Assembly (NCBI RefSeq): GCF_002893625.1
Contig: NZ_PKMZ01000001.1
Location: 930,001-994,000 of the forward strand
Length of the DNA: 64,000 nucleotides
Direction: 5' to 3'
Source of the DNA: Mangrovicella endophytica
Lineage (GTDB): Bacteria > Pseudomonadota > Alphaproteobacteria > Rhizobiales > Rhizobiaceae
The notes below the pieces were generated by a model. The model saw only the letters and a list, made by a program, of their open reading frames with translations, ran no database searches and had not been told where the DNA came from. Both the position numbers and the translations under genes were made by a program. Of the stretch, positions 47,447 to 57,110 are shown one piece after another. Position 1 is the stretch's first letter. Every line of letters begins with the position of its first letter.

Positions 47447-48769
47447 TCAGCCGAGCGCGCTGATCTTGTGCCCCGCCTTCAGAAAGCTGGCCGGATCGAT
47501 GGCCTCGCCGTTGCGTCGGACCTCGTAATGGAGATGCGGTCCGGTGCTCCGTCCCGTCGAACCGGTATAGCCGATCGTATCGCCGGCCTTCACCGTCTCG
47601 CCGACGGTAACTGCAATGCCGGAGAGGTGCCCGTAGCGGGTCGTGAAGCCGTTGCCATGGTCGATTTCGACCATGTTGCCGTAGCCGCCGGACCGTCCGG
47701 CCGAGATGACCGTGCCGGCCGCCGTGGCGGTAGCGGAGGTGCCATTGCCGGCGACGAAGTCGATGCCCGCATGGAAGGCGCTGCGGCCGAGAAACGGGTC
47801 GGAGCGCACGCCGAACGAGCTGCTAACCACTTCGGTCTTGAGCGGCGCCTGCAGCGGCAGGCTTTGGGCCGTCGCCTTGACACTCTGCAGCTGGTCGAGC
47901 GCCTGATCGAGCATCGCGTAGCTCGCCTCAAAGTCATAGCCCTGCGGCACCGGCTCGTAGGGACCGCCCGTGCCGCTGTCGGAATCAACCGACGACAGCC
48001 GGATGCCCGCCGAGCGAAGTGTCGTGGTGATCTCGTCGGCGCTGCTGCGGGCGTGCTCGGCCAGCGCGTTGAGGTGAACGATCTGCTGCAGCTCGGCTAC
48101 GTCAATGGAGCGACCGATGTCGCGGATCATCGATTCGGAGACGCGTTTGGCCGGCGTATTGCCCGACGTTGCCGAAGAGTTCGGGTTCAGTTCGGTTGGT
48201 CGAGTGCCGTGACCGGGGTCGACGAGATCGAAGCGCCGCAGCGCCGACCGGTCCGCCGCAGGCGCGAATCCGAGCGCTTCAACGCCGGTGTCGGCACCAC
48301 CCGACCGCATCGTGCTGCCGGCATCCTCCGGCTTCTGCTGCGGCACGGGCACGGCCGCCGGCAGCAGGCCGGCCGAACGGACGCGATCGAGGAGAGGGCG
48401 CAGCTTGTCGTATCGCGCGGACAGCTCTTCCTGCTGGTCGAGCAGAACGTCAACCTTGGTCTCGACGAGCTGCTGGTCGATCAGCTGCCGGCTGGTGAGC
48501 CGGTCAAGCTGCGAGCGCAGCGAGGCAATCCGCTGTTCATAGGCGAGGCGCACCTCGGTTGGCGCGCTGCCCACGACGACTGTGCTGCCGCTGAAGGTTC
48601 CGATGGCAGCCACGATGCCGCCGCCGACGCCGAGTGTCAGCATCGCGGAGGCGGCAATGAGCGCGAAGGTGCTGACGGTGAAGTGCCGGACCTTCTCGCC
48701 GCGCGCGATGATGACGGTATGCGGAACGGTCCGCTTACCGAACGTGCGATCGTGCTGCGAAGGGCCCAT
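47447..48769 (-). CDS. M23 family peptidoglycan endopeptidase
   Basis: A 440-residue protein. One membrane segment near residues 30-55 is followed by a coiled-coil region (for example RLAYEQRIASLRSQLDRL and LLDQQEELSARYDKLR) and a C-terminal LytM/M23 domain with the zinc motifs HAGIDF and HLHYEV. Such proteins cut stem-peptide bridges or activate amidases during division. ATG at 48769 chosen. Three TTAACC elements lie just upstream. Confidence 0.92.
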   Translation of the reverse strand: MGPSQHDRTFGKRTVPHTVIIARGEKVRHFTVSTFALIAASAMLTLGVGGGIVAAIGTFSGSTVVVGSAPTEVRLAYEQRIASLRSQLDRLTSRQLIDQQLVETKVDVLLDQQEELSARYDKLRPLLDRVRSAGLLPAAVPVPQQKPEDAGSTMRSGGADTGVEALGFAPAADRSALRRFDLVDPGHGTRPTELNPNSSATSGNTPAKRVSESMIRDIGRSIDVAELQQIVHLNALAEHARSSADEITTTLRSAGIRLSSVDSDSGTGGPYEPVPQGYDFEASYAMLDQALDQLQSVKATAQSLPLQAPLKTEVVSSSFGVRSDPFLGRSAFHAGIDFVAGNGTSATATAAGTVISAGRSGGYGNMVEIDHGNGFTTRYGHLSGIAVTVGETVKAGDTIGYTGSTGRSTGPHLHYEVRRNGEAIDPASFLKAGHKISALG

Positions 48770-48831
48770 TATCCGTCCCGCTGCCTTTGACAGACTCCCA
48801 GAACATCTGTCAGCGGCTGGATTAGAACCGG

Positions 48832-48863
48832 TTAAGGTTAACAAATCGCTCCGGCGGTTAACC
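48832..48863. promoter_or_regulatory. Cluster of TTAACC elements upstream of M23 gene
   Basis: On the minus strand three TTAACC hexamers occur within 36 bases, read as GGTTAACC, GTTAACC and TTAACC. They resemble CtrA half-sites, although no pair has the seven-base spacing of a full box. It lies 65-95 bases before the M23 start. Confidence 0.3.
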
Positions 48864-48883
48864 TGCTCTTCCTTGCTTTGAGC

Positions 48884-49738
48884 TCAGCTCGAGAGTGACG
48901 AGAGTGCCCTGTAGAATGTTGGCGTCAGGCCGGCTTCCGACCGGGCGCGGTCGTTGAAGGGCGCCTTGACCTCACCGCGGAAGCAGCGGCGCACAAGCTC
49001 CTGAAATCGTTCTGCGGGCGCGCGGTTTTCGCGGGCGCAGAGGAAGCGGAACCACTTCGCACCGATGGCGACATGGCCCTTTTCGTCCTCGTAGATGATC
49101 TCCAGGATCGCAGCCGTCTCCTCGTCACCGACGCCGCGCAGCTTTTCCAGGAGCGAGGGAGTGACGTCGAGGCCGCGCGCCTCCAGGATCAGCGGCACGA
49201 TGGCGAGGCGGGCGCCAAGGTCGTCGGCGGTTGCCTCCACCGCCTGCCAGAGCCCGTCATGGGCAGGCAGGGCGCCGTAATGCGAGGAGAGGCTTTCGAG
49301 CCGGCGGGACAGGAGACCGAAATGCTTGGCCTCCTCCAGGGCGACCGTCATCCAGCCGTCGAAGAAGGAGCGCGGCACCGGCTGGGTCGCGAATCGCGCG
49401 ACGATGTCGAGCGCAAGATCGATGGCGTTCAGCTCGATATGGGCGAGCGCGTGGATCAGGGCGATTCGTCCTTCCACCGTGTGGACGGAGCGCCGCTTGA
49501 CCGTTCGCGGCGAGACGAGCAGCGGGCGCTCGGGGCGTCCTGGCCGCATCGGTAGGGCGGCATCGCGCGGGGAGTGGAGGCCGATGGTGCGGCCGAACCA
49601 GCGGCGGCCGGCCTCCTGCGTCAGGGCGACCTTCTCGTCGAGATCGGCTGCCTTCAAGGCGGCGATCGCCGCGCCGCGCAGGCTCGAGGCTGGCGGCGCG
49701 AAACGGCTCTCGCCCGCGCCTGGTCCGGTGATCGTCAT
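48884..49738 (-). CDS. DUF455 family ferritin-like protein
   Basis: A 284-residue protein with ferritin-like helical bundle features: the carboxylate and histidine pattern in HALAHIELNAIDLALD, ALEEAKHFGLLSRRL, and EIIYEDEKGHVAIGAKWF. DUF455 proteins are predicted to bind di-iron; function is unclear. ATG at 49738 overlaps the bcp stop as ATGA. It is a minus-strand neighbour of the M23 gene. Confidence 0.88.
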   Translation of the reverse strand: MTITGPGAGESRFAPPASSLRGAAIAALKAADLDEKVALTQEAGRRWFGRTIGLHSPRDAALPMRPGRPERPLLVSPRTVKRRSVHTVEGRIALIHALAHIELNAIDLALDIVARFATQPVPRSFFDGWMTVALEEAKHFGLLSRRLESLSSHYGALPAHDGLWQAVEATADDLGARLAIVPLILEARGLDVTPSLLEKLRGVGDEETAAILEIIYEDEKGHVAIGAKWFRFLCARENRAPAERFQELVRRCFRGEVKAPFNDRARSEAGLTPTFYRALSSLSS

Positions 49739-50208
49739 GCGGTCAGCTTCCGAGCCGCCTCCAGCACTTCGCGGGCATGCTCCGGCACTTTCACCTTCTC
49801 CCACACGCGCAAGACGATCCCGTCGCGGCCGACGAGGGCGGTCGTGCGCTCGACACCCATATATTTGCGACCATACATGCTCTTCTCGACCCAGACGCCT
49901 GCAGGTTCGAGCAGCGTATGGCCTTCATCCGACAGGAGTTCGACTGACAGGCCGTGCTTCTCGCGGAACTTGCAGTGCTTCTTCACCGGATCGGGAGAGA
50001 CGCCGAACACCGGCACTCCGGCGGCCGCGTAATCCGCGGCAAGAGCGGTGAACTCGATCGCCTCCAGCGTGCAGCCGCTCGTATCGTCCTTGGGATAGAA
50101 GTAGACGACGAAGGGCTTGCCCTTCAGGCTGTCCAGGGAGACCGTGCCGCCACGGTCATCGGCAAGCGAAAAGGGCGGGAAAGCGCTTCCCTCGGTCAGC
50201 GTGGACAT
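49735..50208 (-). CDS. bcp: Bcp/PrxQ-type thiol peroxidase
   Basis: A 157-residue peroxiredoxin. The peroxidatic cysteine is Cys46 in DDTSGCTLEA, where many relatives have a proline before the glycine. The resolving cysteine five residues later in E. coli Bcp is missing (isoleucine); the only other cysteine is Cys79 in KKHCKFRE. It probably reduces hydrogen peroxide and alkyl hydroperoxides. AAGGAT supports the start. Confidence 0.93.
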   Translation of the reverse strand: MSTLTEGSAFPPFSLADDRGGTVSLDSLKGKPFVVYFYPKDDTSGCTLEAIEFTALAADYAAAGVPVFGVSPDPVKKHCKFREKHGLSVELLSDEGHTLLEPAGVWVEKSMYGRKYMGVERTTALVGRDGIVLRVWEKVKVPEHAREVLEAARKLTA

Positions 50209-50444
50209 GGCGTCATCCTTTCGGCAAATTGCAGCGGCATCTTACGCTGGAGCGGTCGCAGGCGCGGCACGGTGCGACGCTCCGACGATCCACGACTTCC
50301 GCTGCTCGGATTAGGCACGATTCGCGACATTTTCAACGATCGGCGCTGCGGCCAGGTCGCGGGCGAAGGGCCGCCGGCGGAACAGCCGCGCCTTTCGCCC
50401 AGCCGCAATGCCAGTCCGTCTGCCATCGGCGGCGCGTGGCCCTG

Positions 50445-53400
50445 ATGCGGCCTGCTCTCCGCCTCCTTGCCGGCTTCGGCAGCCTCGTCATCCTCATCGT
50501 CCTTCTGGCCGGCGGGCTGCTCGTTCTCGCCATCGGCACACAGTCGGGACGCGATCTCATCCAGGCACAGACGGAGGAACTCGCGGGCCAGCTGCTCGGG
50601 CCGGGATTGCGCGCCACCCTGTCCGATCAGAGCCTGACGCTCAGCGGCGGCACGCTGGCGCTGGCCTTCCAGAACGTTGCCATTGTCGATGCCGCCGACG
50701 CTCGATCGGTCGCACAGGCTAAGACGGTCGCGGTCGGGCTCCGCCTGCTGCCGCTCCTTTCCGGTGACCTCAAATTCGAGAAGCTGAAGGTCACGGGCCT
50801 CTCCGTCGATCCCGTCGTGCTCGGATGGCTCGCAAAGCGCGACGATCCCATGCCGATGCTGCCAGCCGCCATCGATGAAGCCGTCGCCAACGTCGACCGG
50901 CAGTTCGTCACCTTGAGCGCGCTCGACATCGACAGCGTCGAGATCGACGACGCGCGTCTTGCGGGGCAGCCGGATCTGACCCTCGCGGGCGCGACGCTCG
51001 TGCGGCATGACGACGATGGCGGCATGAGCCTGAACGCACGTGTGGTCGCGCCATCGGCGACGACCGTCATTTCCGGCTCTGCCGATCTCGATCAAACCAG
51101 CCATAGACTGAGCGCCGTGACGCTCGAAGCCTTTCGCCGAGCATCGGCGGCGGGGACGCCCTCCGGGGCGGATCGGCCTTGGGTGCTGGATGCACCGTTC
51201 CGCATGGGGCTCGCGCTGCGGTCCGACCCTGAGACCTCGAAGCGGACCGTGACGCTGCGTTCGGAGCTCGGCAGCGGACGTTTCGTGCTGGGTCCCGACA
51301 CGACGATCATCGACACCGTCGCTCTCACGCTTCGGCACAGCGAGGGCGATCCGACGATCACCGTTGAGCCGAGCCGCTTCGCCTTCAAAGACCTGCAGGG
51401 CAGCCTGTCCGGAACACTGACGCAGACCTCCGGCAACGGCTATGCGCTGGCCCTGACATCGCCCGATCTGACTTCGGCCGTCGGCCAGCCTGCCGGTCAG
51501 ACGCGGACGGCCGTTCTCAGCATCGAGGGCAGCACCGACTCGAGCCTGCAGGAGCTTCGGCTCGACCGGGTGGCAATGGAACTGCCAAAGGGCTCGCTGC
51601 TCGGCCGCGCCGTCGTCAGCCTTGCGACGCCCCAGTCGCTCACCAGCATCAACTTTGCGGCCACCGATCTCGACACCATGTCGCTGAAGGCCTTCTGGCC
51701 GCACATGCTGAGCAGCGAAACCCGCGGCTGGACCATCCGCAACCTGCGCGATGGCGGAATCATCCCGTCCGCTTCGCTGCGCTTCCAGGTCACGCGCGAG
51801 CGCTTTGCGGCCATTCTCGACGAAGCAGCCGATCCGACGTCGGATGAGCTGCAACTCGATCTCGGCTTCAGGGACGGTGCCTTTGGTGCTTTTGGTGCGC
51901 TGCCGGACTTCGTTCGGGCATCCGGCGCCCTGCACACCAGTGGCCCGCAGACGACGCTCACGCTCGACAAGGCCGGCATCGCCGGCTTCGACAAGATCGC
52001 GGTCGAGCCATCCACGCTCTCGCTGACGGCCATGCCTGGCGCCGGACCGGAGATCTCCGGCGAGGTTTCGCTCAACCTGTCCGGCGATGTCGACCAGCTC
52101 CTTGGTGCTGCCTCCGCACAGCCGATCGGCCTGCGCGAACGGCTCAACTTCGCTCCGGGCGATGCGACGGGACAGGTGAAGGCGGCGGTCGGCGCGACCT
52201 TTCTGCTGGGCGATCAGGTCGCCAAGGGTGACGAGGTCAAGGCCTGGTCTGTCATTGCCGACCTCGATGGCCTGACGCTCCGCAAGCCGGTGGAGGGACG
52301 TCGCCTGAACGATCTGACCGGCACGATCAGCGCGGCTCCGGGAATGGCGGTCGGCGACTTGACGGGCAAGGTCGATGATCTGCCCGCCACGATCGCCTTC
52401 GCCGAGCCGCTTCAGCCGCATCCGACGGGCGCGCGCTCGCTGACCGTCGGCGTCGAATTGTCCGCCACGCAGATGCGCAGCCTTCTGCCCCTGCTGGAGG
52501 ATGTCGTCGCCGGTCCCGTCAAGGCGGAGCTGACGCGTAACGAGACCGGCTTCGGTGCCAAGGTCGATCTGACGGCGGCCAAGCTGTCGCTTCCTTGGGT
52601 CGGCTGGACCAAGGGCAGCGGCATCGCGGCCTCGCTGGCGCTCGACCTCGTGCCCTCCGGCGACGGCTTTCTTCTCAAGGACATGCGGCTCGATGGCAAC
52701 GGCTTTGCCGCGGTCGGATCGGCGGAGCTCGACGGCTCGGGACTGAAGACGGCGTCGATCGGCAAGCTGACGCTCAACCCTGGCGACGACGTCGCGCTGA
52801 CGCTGGAGCGTGTCTCCAACGGCTACATCATCAACGTGAAAGGCGGGCGCTACGATGCCCGACCATTCCTCAGCGATCTGCGCCGCGACATCGCGGGAAC
52901 GACCGCAGAAGGGTCGGGGAGCAAGCGTCAGGTCGATGTGACGGTCGCGCTGGACTCGGTGGTCGGCTTCTCGCGGCAAGAGCTGCGCAATTTCAGCCTG
53001 AACTATGCCGGCGGCGCCGAGGGTGTTGCAGCCTTGTCAGGATCGGCCACAACGTCGGGCGGCGCAGCCGTGACCGCCGATATCTCGCCCCGGGGCAACG
53101 GGCGCTCTGTCACGGTTACGGCGGCGGATGCCGGCGCGCTCCTTGGCTTTGCCGGCCTCTACGAGCGCATGAAGGGCGGCAACGCCGCGCTTCAGCTGAC
53201 CGGCGCGCCGCATGGCGCCTATGCCGGGACACTCGTACTGCATGACTTCACGCTGATCGATGAGCCGCGGCTGTCGAACCTCGTCGGCTCGAGCCCGTCG
53301 GGCGGCCAGACGCTTTCGGCGCGTGTGGGCCGCGACCTGCAGGCGGAGAGGGCCTTCTTCGACACGGCGGAGGCGCGGCTGCGTTACGAGGCCAAGAGCC

Positions 53401-53693
53401 TGCGCATCGACGAGGGCATCCTCCGCGGACCGGTCTTCGGCTCGAGCTTCGAAGGCGTGCTCTGGGATGCGCGCAACCGCATCGACATCGCCGGATCGTT
53501 CATGCCGGCCTATGGCATCAACCGCATCTTCGGCGCGATCCCACTCGTCGGCGAAATTCTCGGCAACGGCAACGAAGGCGGCCTGATCGGCATCACCTAC
53601 CGCCTGACCGGCGAGTTCGCCTCGCCAGCCCTGTCGATCAACCCGATTTCGGCCATCGCGCCTGGCATCTTCCGGCGCATCTTTTCGTACTGA
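50445..53693 (+). CDS. Large AsmA-like/DUF3971 protein
   Basis: A 1082-residue envelope protein with one N-terminal membrane anchor (LRLLAGFGSLVILIVLLAGGLLVL), a long beta-rich region and an AsmA-like C-terminal section near residues 850-1060 (PHGAYAGTLVLHDFTL, VFGSSFEGVLWD, MPAYGINRIFGAIPLVGEILG). The AsmA/YhdP group spans the periplasm and moves phospholipid to the outer membrane; the function here is inferred by that likeness. ATG 50445 is used, although a GTG nine bases earlier is possible and the ribosome-binding site is weak. Confidence 0.87.
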   Translation: MRPALRLLAGFGSLVILIVLLAGGLLVLAIGTQSGRDLIQAQTEELAGQLLGPGLRATLSDQSLTLSGGTLALAFQNVAIVDAADARSVAQAKTVAVGLRLLPLLSGDLKFEKLKVTGLSVDPVVLGWLAKRDDPMPMLPAAIDEAVANVDRQFVTLSALDIDSVEIDDARLAGQPDLTLAGATLVRHDDDGGMSLNARVVAPSATTVISGSADLDQTSHRLSAVTLEAFRRASAAGTPSGADRPWVLDAPFRMGLALRSDPETSKRTVTLRSELGSGRFVLGPDTTIIDTVALTLRHSEGDPTITVEPSRFAFKDLQGSLSGTLTQTSGNGYALALTSPDLTSAVGQPAGQTRTAVLSIEGSTDSSLQELRLDRVAMELPKGSLLGRAVVSLATPQSLTSINFAATDLDTMSLKAFWPHMLSSETRGWTIRNLRDGGIIPSASLRFQVTRERFAAILDEAADPTSDELQLDLGFRDGAFGAFGALPDFVRASGALHTSGPQTTLTLDKAGIAGFDKIAVEPSTLSLTAMPGAGPEISGEVSLNLSGDVDQLLGAASAQPIGLRERLNFAPGDATGQVKAAVGATFLLGDQVAKGDEVKAWSVIADLDGLTLRKPVEGRRLNDLTGTISAAPGMAVGDLTGKVDDLPATIAFAEPLQPHPTGARSLTVGVELSATQMRSLLPLLEDVVAGPVKAELTRNETGFGAKVDLTAAKLSLPWVGWTKGSGIAASLALDLVPSGDGFLLKDMRLDGNGFAAVGSAELDGSGLKTASIGKLTLNPGDDVALTLERVSNGYIINVKGGRYDARPFLSDLRRDIAGTTAEGSGSKRQVDVTVALDSVVGFSRQELRNFSLNYAGGAEGVAALSGSATTSGGAAVTADISPRGNGRSVTVTAADAGALLGFAGLYERMKGGNAALQLTGAPHGAYAGTLVLHDFTLIDEPRLSNLVGSSPSGGQTLSARVGRDLQAERAFFDTAEARLRYEAKSLRIDEGILRGPVFGSSFEGVLWDARNRIDIAGSFMPAYGINRIFGAIPLVGEILGNGNEGGLIGITYRLTGEFASPALSINPISAIAPGIFRRIFSY

Positions 53694-53737
53694 TCGCGAC
53701 GGAACGCTGCGCTTGCCGGCCGCTGGATTCGCCAGGC

Positions 53738-54994
53738 TCAGCCGGCGGGGCGCACCAAGACGTGCTTCTTGCGGCCGAGCGACAGCTTGATCACACCGGC
53801 ATCGGTTAGATCGCCATCGCCGAGCTGCCGCCGCTCGTCCGCCACGGCCTCGTCGTTGACGCGGACCGCGCCCCCCTTCACATGCCGGCGCGCCTCGCCA
53901 TTGGAGGCCGCCAATCCCGCCTCGACGATCAGCGTCAGCAGTCCGACCCCGGCGGAGAGCTGCGCCGCCGGCACGGCGATGGTCGGCAGATCCTCGGCAA
54001 GCGCGCCTTCCTCGAAGGTCTTGCGCGCCGTCTCGGCGGCGGTCTCCGCTGCGGCACGGCCGTGCAGGAGAGCGGTCACCTCGTTAGCCAGGAGCTTCTT
54101 GGCCTCATTGATCTCGGCGCCGCCGAGCGCCTCCAGCCGCGCGATCTCGTCGAGCGGGAGTGTCGTGTAGAGCTTCAGGAAGCGGCCGACATCGGCATCC
54201 TCGGTGTTCCGCCAGTACTGCCAGAAATCGTAGGGGCTCAGCATGTCCGCGTTGAGCCAGACGGCGCCGTTCGCCGACTTGCCCATCTTGGCGCCGGAGG
54301 CCGTCGTCAGCAGCGGCGAGGTGAGGGCGAAGAGCTGCGGCGTGCCAAGCCGGTGCCCGAGATCGATGCCGTTGACGATGTTGCCCCACTGGTCCGAACC
54401 GCCCATCTGCAGCCGCACGCCGTAGCGGCGGTTCAGCTCGACGAAGTCGTAGGCCTGCAGGATCATGTAGTTGAATTCGAGGAAGCTAAGCGACTGCTCG
54501 CGGTCCAGCCGCAGCTTCACCGAATCGAAGGACAGCATCCGGTTGACCGAGAAGTGGCGGCCGACATCACGCAGGAACTCGACATAGTTGATGCCGAGCA
54601 GCCAGTCGGCATTGTTGACCATCAGCGCGTCGGTGGGTCCGTCGCCGAAAGTGAGATAGGGTGCAAACGCTTGGCGGATGCCGGCAAGATTGCTCTCGAT
54701 GCCCTCCGGCGTCAGCAGCTTGCGTGCCTCGTCCTTGAAGGACGGATCGCCGATCATGCCGGTGCCACCGCCCATCAGCGCGATCGGCTTGTGGCCCGTC
54801 TGCTGCATCCAGTGCAGCATCATGATCTGGATCAGCGAACCCACATGCAGGCTCGTCGCCGTGGGGTCGAAGCCGATATAGCCCGGTACCGTCTCCGTCC
54901 GGAACAGCTCGTCCAGCCCCTGATCGTCGGAGGTCTGGTGGATGAAGCCGCGCTCGTCGAGCGTGCGGAGGAAATCGGACTTGAACCGGGTCAT
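53738..54994 (-). CDS. tyrS: Tyrosyl-tRNA synthetase
   Basis: A 418-residue class I synthetase with [11 protein letters not shown] for the HIGH box, [10 protein letters not shown] for KMSKS, and a C-terminal S4 RNA-binding domain ([16 protein letters not shown]). Length is normal. The start at MTRFKSDF is preferred because 12 upstream codons do not fit the family. Divergent to anmK. Confidence 0.97.
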   Translation of the reverse strand: MTRFKSDFLRTLDERGFIHQTSDDQGLDELFRTETVPGYIGFDPTATSLHVGSLIQIMMLHWMQQTGHKPIALMGGGTGMIGDPSFKDEARKLLTPEGIESNLAGIRQAFAPYLTFGDGPTDALMVNNADWLLGINYVEFLRDVGRHFSVNRMLSFDSVKLRLDREQSLSFLEFNYMILQAYDFVELNRRYGVRLQMGGSDQWGNIVNGIDLGHRLGTPQLFALTSPLLTTASGAKMGKSANGAVWLNADMLSPYDFWQYWRNTEDADVGRFLKLYTTLPLDEIARLEALGGAEINEAKKLLANEVTALLHGRAAAETAAETARKTFEEGALAEDLPTIAVPAAQLSAGVGLLTLIVEAGLAASNGEARRHVKGGAVRVNDEAVADERRQLGDGDLTDAGVIKLSLGRKKHVLVRPAG

Positions 54995-55117
54995 GGATGT
55001 TGTCCTGATGCGGGATCTTGGCTGACGCATGGGGGCGTGTGCTCGGGAGCCGTTTAAGACCTTTCATACCGAGGTGGAAGCATTCTGCCCTGGTGAATTC
55101 GGATCGAGGGCCCGGAC

Positions 55118-56254
55118 GTGACTGAACCAAGGCTTCGCCGCGCCGTCGGCCTGATGAGCGGAACATCGCTCGACGGCATCGACGTCGCGCTTCTCGACAC
55201 GGACGGCCAGTCGATCGTACGGCGGGGACCATCGCGCGTTTACCCGTACGAGGCAGGATTTCGCCAGCGGCTCTCCGCTGCGCTGGAGACGGCGAAGACG
55301 ATCGAGGAACGGTCAGGCCGGCCCGGCGACCTCGCCGCGATCGAGCAGGACCTGACCGATCTCCACGCCGGTGTAGTCGAACGGTTCCTCGCGGAGACAG
55401 GTACCTCCCGCGAAAGCATCGACCTCGTCGGCTTCCATGGCCAGACAGTGCTGCATCGTCCGGATCAGGCGCTGACGGTCCAGCTCGGCGACGGCGCGCG
55501 CCTCGCCGGCGCTGTCGGTCTGCCCGTCGTCTACGACATGCGGGCGGGCGACATGCGGGCGGGCGGGCAGGGCGCACCGCTGGTGCCAGCCTATCATGCG
55601 GCTCTCGCCCGCTCGCTGCCTGAACCGTACCGGATGACGCCGGTGGTGTTCGTGAATGTCGGCGGCATCTCCAACATCACCTATGTCGAGCCCGATGCCG
55701 ATCCGGTGGCCTTCGACAGCGGCCCCGGCAATGCGCTGATCGACCAGTGGATGGAGCGGGAAGCCGGCCTCCCCTTCGATCAGGATGGGGAGACCGCGAG
55801 CAAGGGTCAGATCCTCGACGCTCTGGCGGAGCGATATCTCGGCTCGCCCTTCCTGGCAAAGCCTGCGCCGAAGTCGCTGGACCGATTCGACTTCTCCGTT
55901 CCAGGTCCGGATGAAGGATCACTGGAGGACGTTGCGCGTACGCTCTGCTTCGTCACGGCGGAAGCGATCCTGAAGGCGACCGAGCATCTACTGAAGCCGC
56001 CGAAACTCTGGATCATCTGCGGGGGCGGGCGCCGCCATCCCGTCATCATGGCCGACCTTGCCAGCGGCGCAGCACGCGCCGGCGCATCGGTGATCGCGGC
56101 CGAGGCCGCCAGCCTCGACGGCGATGCGATGGAGGCGGAGGCCTGGGCCTATCTCGCCGTCCGCTCGCAGGCGGATCTGCCGCTCACCTTTCCGACCACG
56201 ACGGGGTGCAGCACGCCGGCGAATGGCGGCGTGCTGGCACTGCCGGCTACTTGA
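55118..56254 (+). CDS. anmK: Anhydro-N-acetylmuramic acid kinase
   Basis: A 378-residue sugar kinase that cleaves and phosphorylates 1,6-anhydro-MurNAc in cell-wall recycling. Family motifs: GLMSGTSLDGIDVALLDT, VGFHGQTVLHRP, NVGGISNITY and FDSGPGNALID, and a C-terminal GVLALPAT. The start is GTG with GAGGG upstream. Its end overlaps the alpha/beta hydrolase on the opposite strand by eight bases. Confidence 0.95.
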   Translation: MTEPRLRRAVGLMSGTSLDGIDVALLDTDGQSIVRRGPSRVYPYEAGFRQRLSAALETAKTIEERSGRPGDLAAIEQDLTDLHAGVVERFLAETGTSRESIDLVGFHGQTVLHRPDQALTVQLGDGARLAGAVGLPVVYDMRAGDMRAGGQGAPLVPAYHAALARSLPEPYRMTPVVFVNVGGISNITYVEPDADPVAFDSGPGNALIDQWMEREAGLPFDQDGETASKGQILDALAERYLGSPFLAKPAPKSLDRFDFSVPGPDEGSLEDVARTLCFVTAEAILKATEHLLKPPKLWIICGGGRRHPVIMADLASGAARAGASVIAAEAASLDGDAMEAEAWAYLAVRSQADLPLTFPTTTGCSTPANGGVLALPAT

Positions 56255-56921
56255 GGCGCTTGGGGCGCGGGTCGGCGAGCTCGCCGGCGAGCCGCCGGTC
56301 GAGATAGTCGGAGCATTCGCCGAGCAGCTCGTCGGAATGTTCGGAGTAGAAGTGGTTGGCGCCTTCCAGCGTCTTCTGCGTGATCAGGATGCCCTTCTGC
56401 GTCTTCAGCTTGTCGACCAGCGTCTGTACGTCCTTCGGCGGCGCCACCCGGTCCTTGTCGCCATGGATGATCAGCCCGGAGGACGGGCAGGGCGCCAGGA
56501 ACGAGAAGTCGTAGGAGTTCGGCTGCGGCGAGATCGACAGGAAGCCCTCGATCTCCGGCCGGCGCATCAGCAGCTGCATGCCGATCCAGGCGCCGAAGGA
56601 GTAGCCGGCAACCCAGCAATGCTTGGAATCGGGATGAAGGCTCTGAACCCAGTCGAGCGCCGCCGCGGCGTCTGACAGCTCGCCGGCGCCATGGTCGAAC
56701 TCACCCTGGCTGCGGCCGATGCCGCGGAAGTTGAAGCGCAGTGTCGTGAAACCGCGCTCCACGAACATGTAGAACAGCCGGTAGACGATCTGGTTGTTCA
56801 TCGTGCCGCCGAACCGCGGGTGCGGATGCAACACGATGGCGATTGGGGCGTTCTTCTCCTTGGCGGCCTGGTAGCGCCCTTCGAGGCGTCCGGCTGGACC
56901 GGTGAAGATGACTTCGGGCAT
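56247..56921 (-). CDS. Alpha/beta hydrolase
   Basis: A 224-residue serine hydrolase. The oxyanion region is LHPHPRFGGTMNN, the nucleophile elbow GYSFGAW, and the later residues include HGDKDRV and GANHFY, supplying an aspartate and the catalytic histidine. The substrate is unknown. ATG at 56921 with AGGAAG upstream is used. It ends inside the anmK 3' end and faces the suf operon. Confidence 0.88.
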   Translation of the reverse strand: MPEVIFTGPAGRLEGRYQAAKEKNAPIAIVLHPHPRFGGTMNNQIVYRLFYMFVERGFTTLRFNFRGIGRSQGEFDHGAGELSDAAAALDWVQSLHPDSKHCWVAGYSFGAWIGMQLLMRRPEIEGFLSISPQPNSYDFSFLAPCPSSGLIIHGDKDRVAPPKDVQTLVDKLKTQKGILITQKTLEGANHFYSEHSDELLGECSDYLDRRLAGELADPRPKRLK

Positions 56922-56998
56922 GGTGGTCTTCCTGTTGAGGCCAGCGGATGACCGCAGCCGCGCCTTGACGCGAAACACACGGCCTCTTAGATTTTCAG

Positions 56999-57015
56999 TT
57001 TAGAACTGTTCAAAA
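56999..57015. promoter_or_regulatory. Irr/ICE-box-like site upstream of the suf operon
   Basis: TTTAGAACTGTTCAAAA differs by one base from the ICE motif TTTAGAA-N3-TTCTAAA bound by Irr in Rhizobiales. It lies 96 bases upstream of the suf-operon cysteine desulfurase start. Irr usually represses iron-using genes when iron is scarce. No RirA-type IRO box was recognised. Confidence 0.6.
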
Positions 57016-57110
57016 GTTGAGCTGGAACCGAAGGCGCTATGTAGTCTCGGGAGGGCCGCAAATTCAAGGAATTTGCGCGTGCCCGCGAGACGGCGGCAGC
57101 GAGGAATGAC

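Noticed and set aside
50196-52979. Minus-strand open frame of 927 codons over the AsmA-like gene and bcp
   Set aside because: Arginine-rich antisense shadow with no recognisable domain; the plus-strand gene has a membrane anchor and the AsmA-like C terminus.
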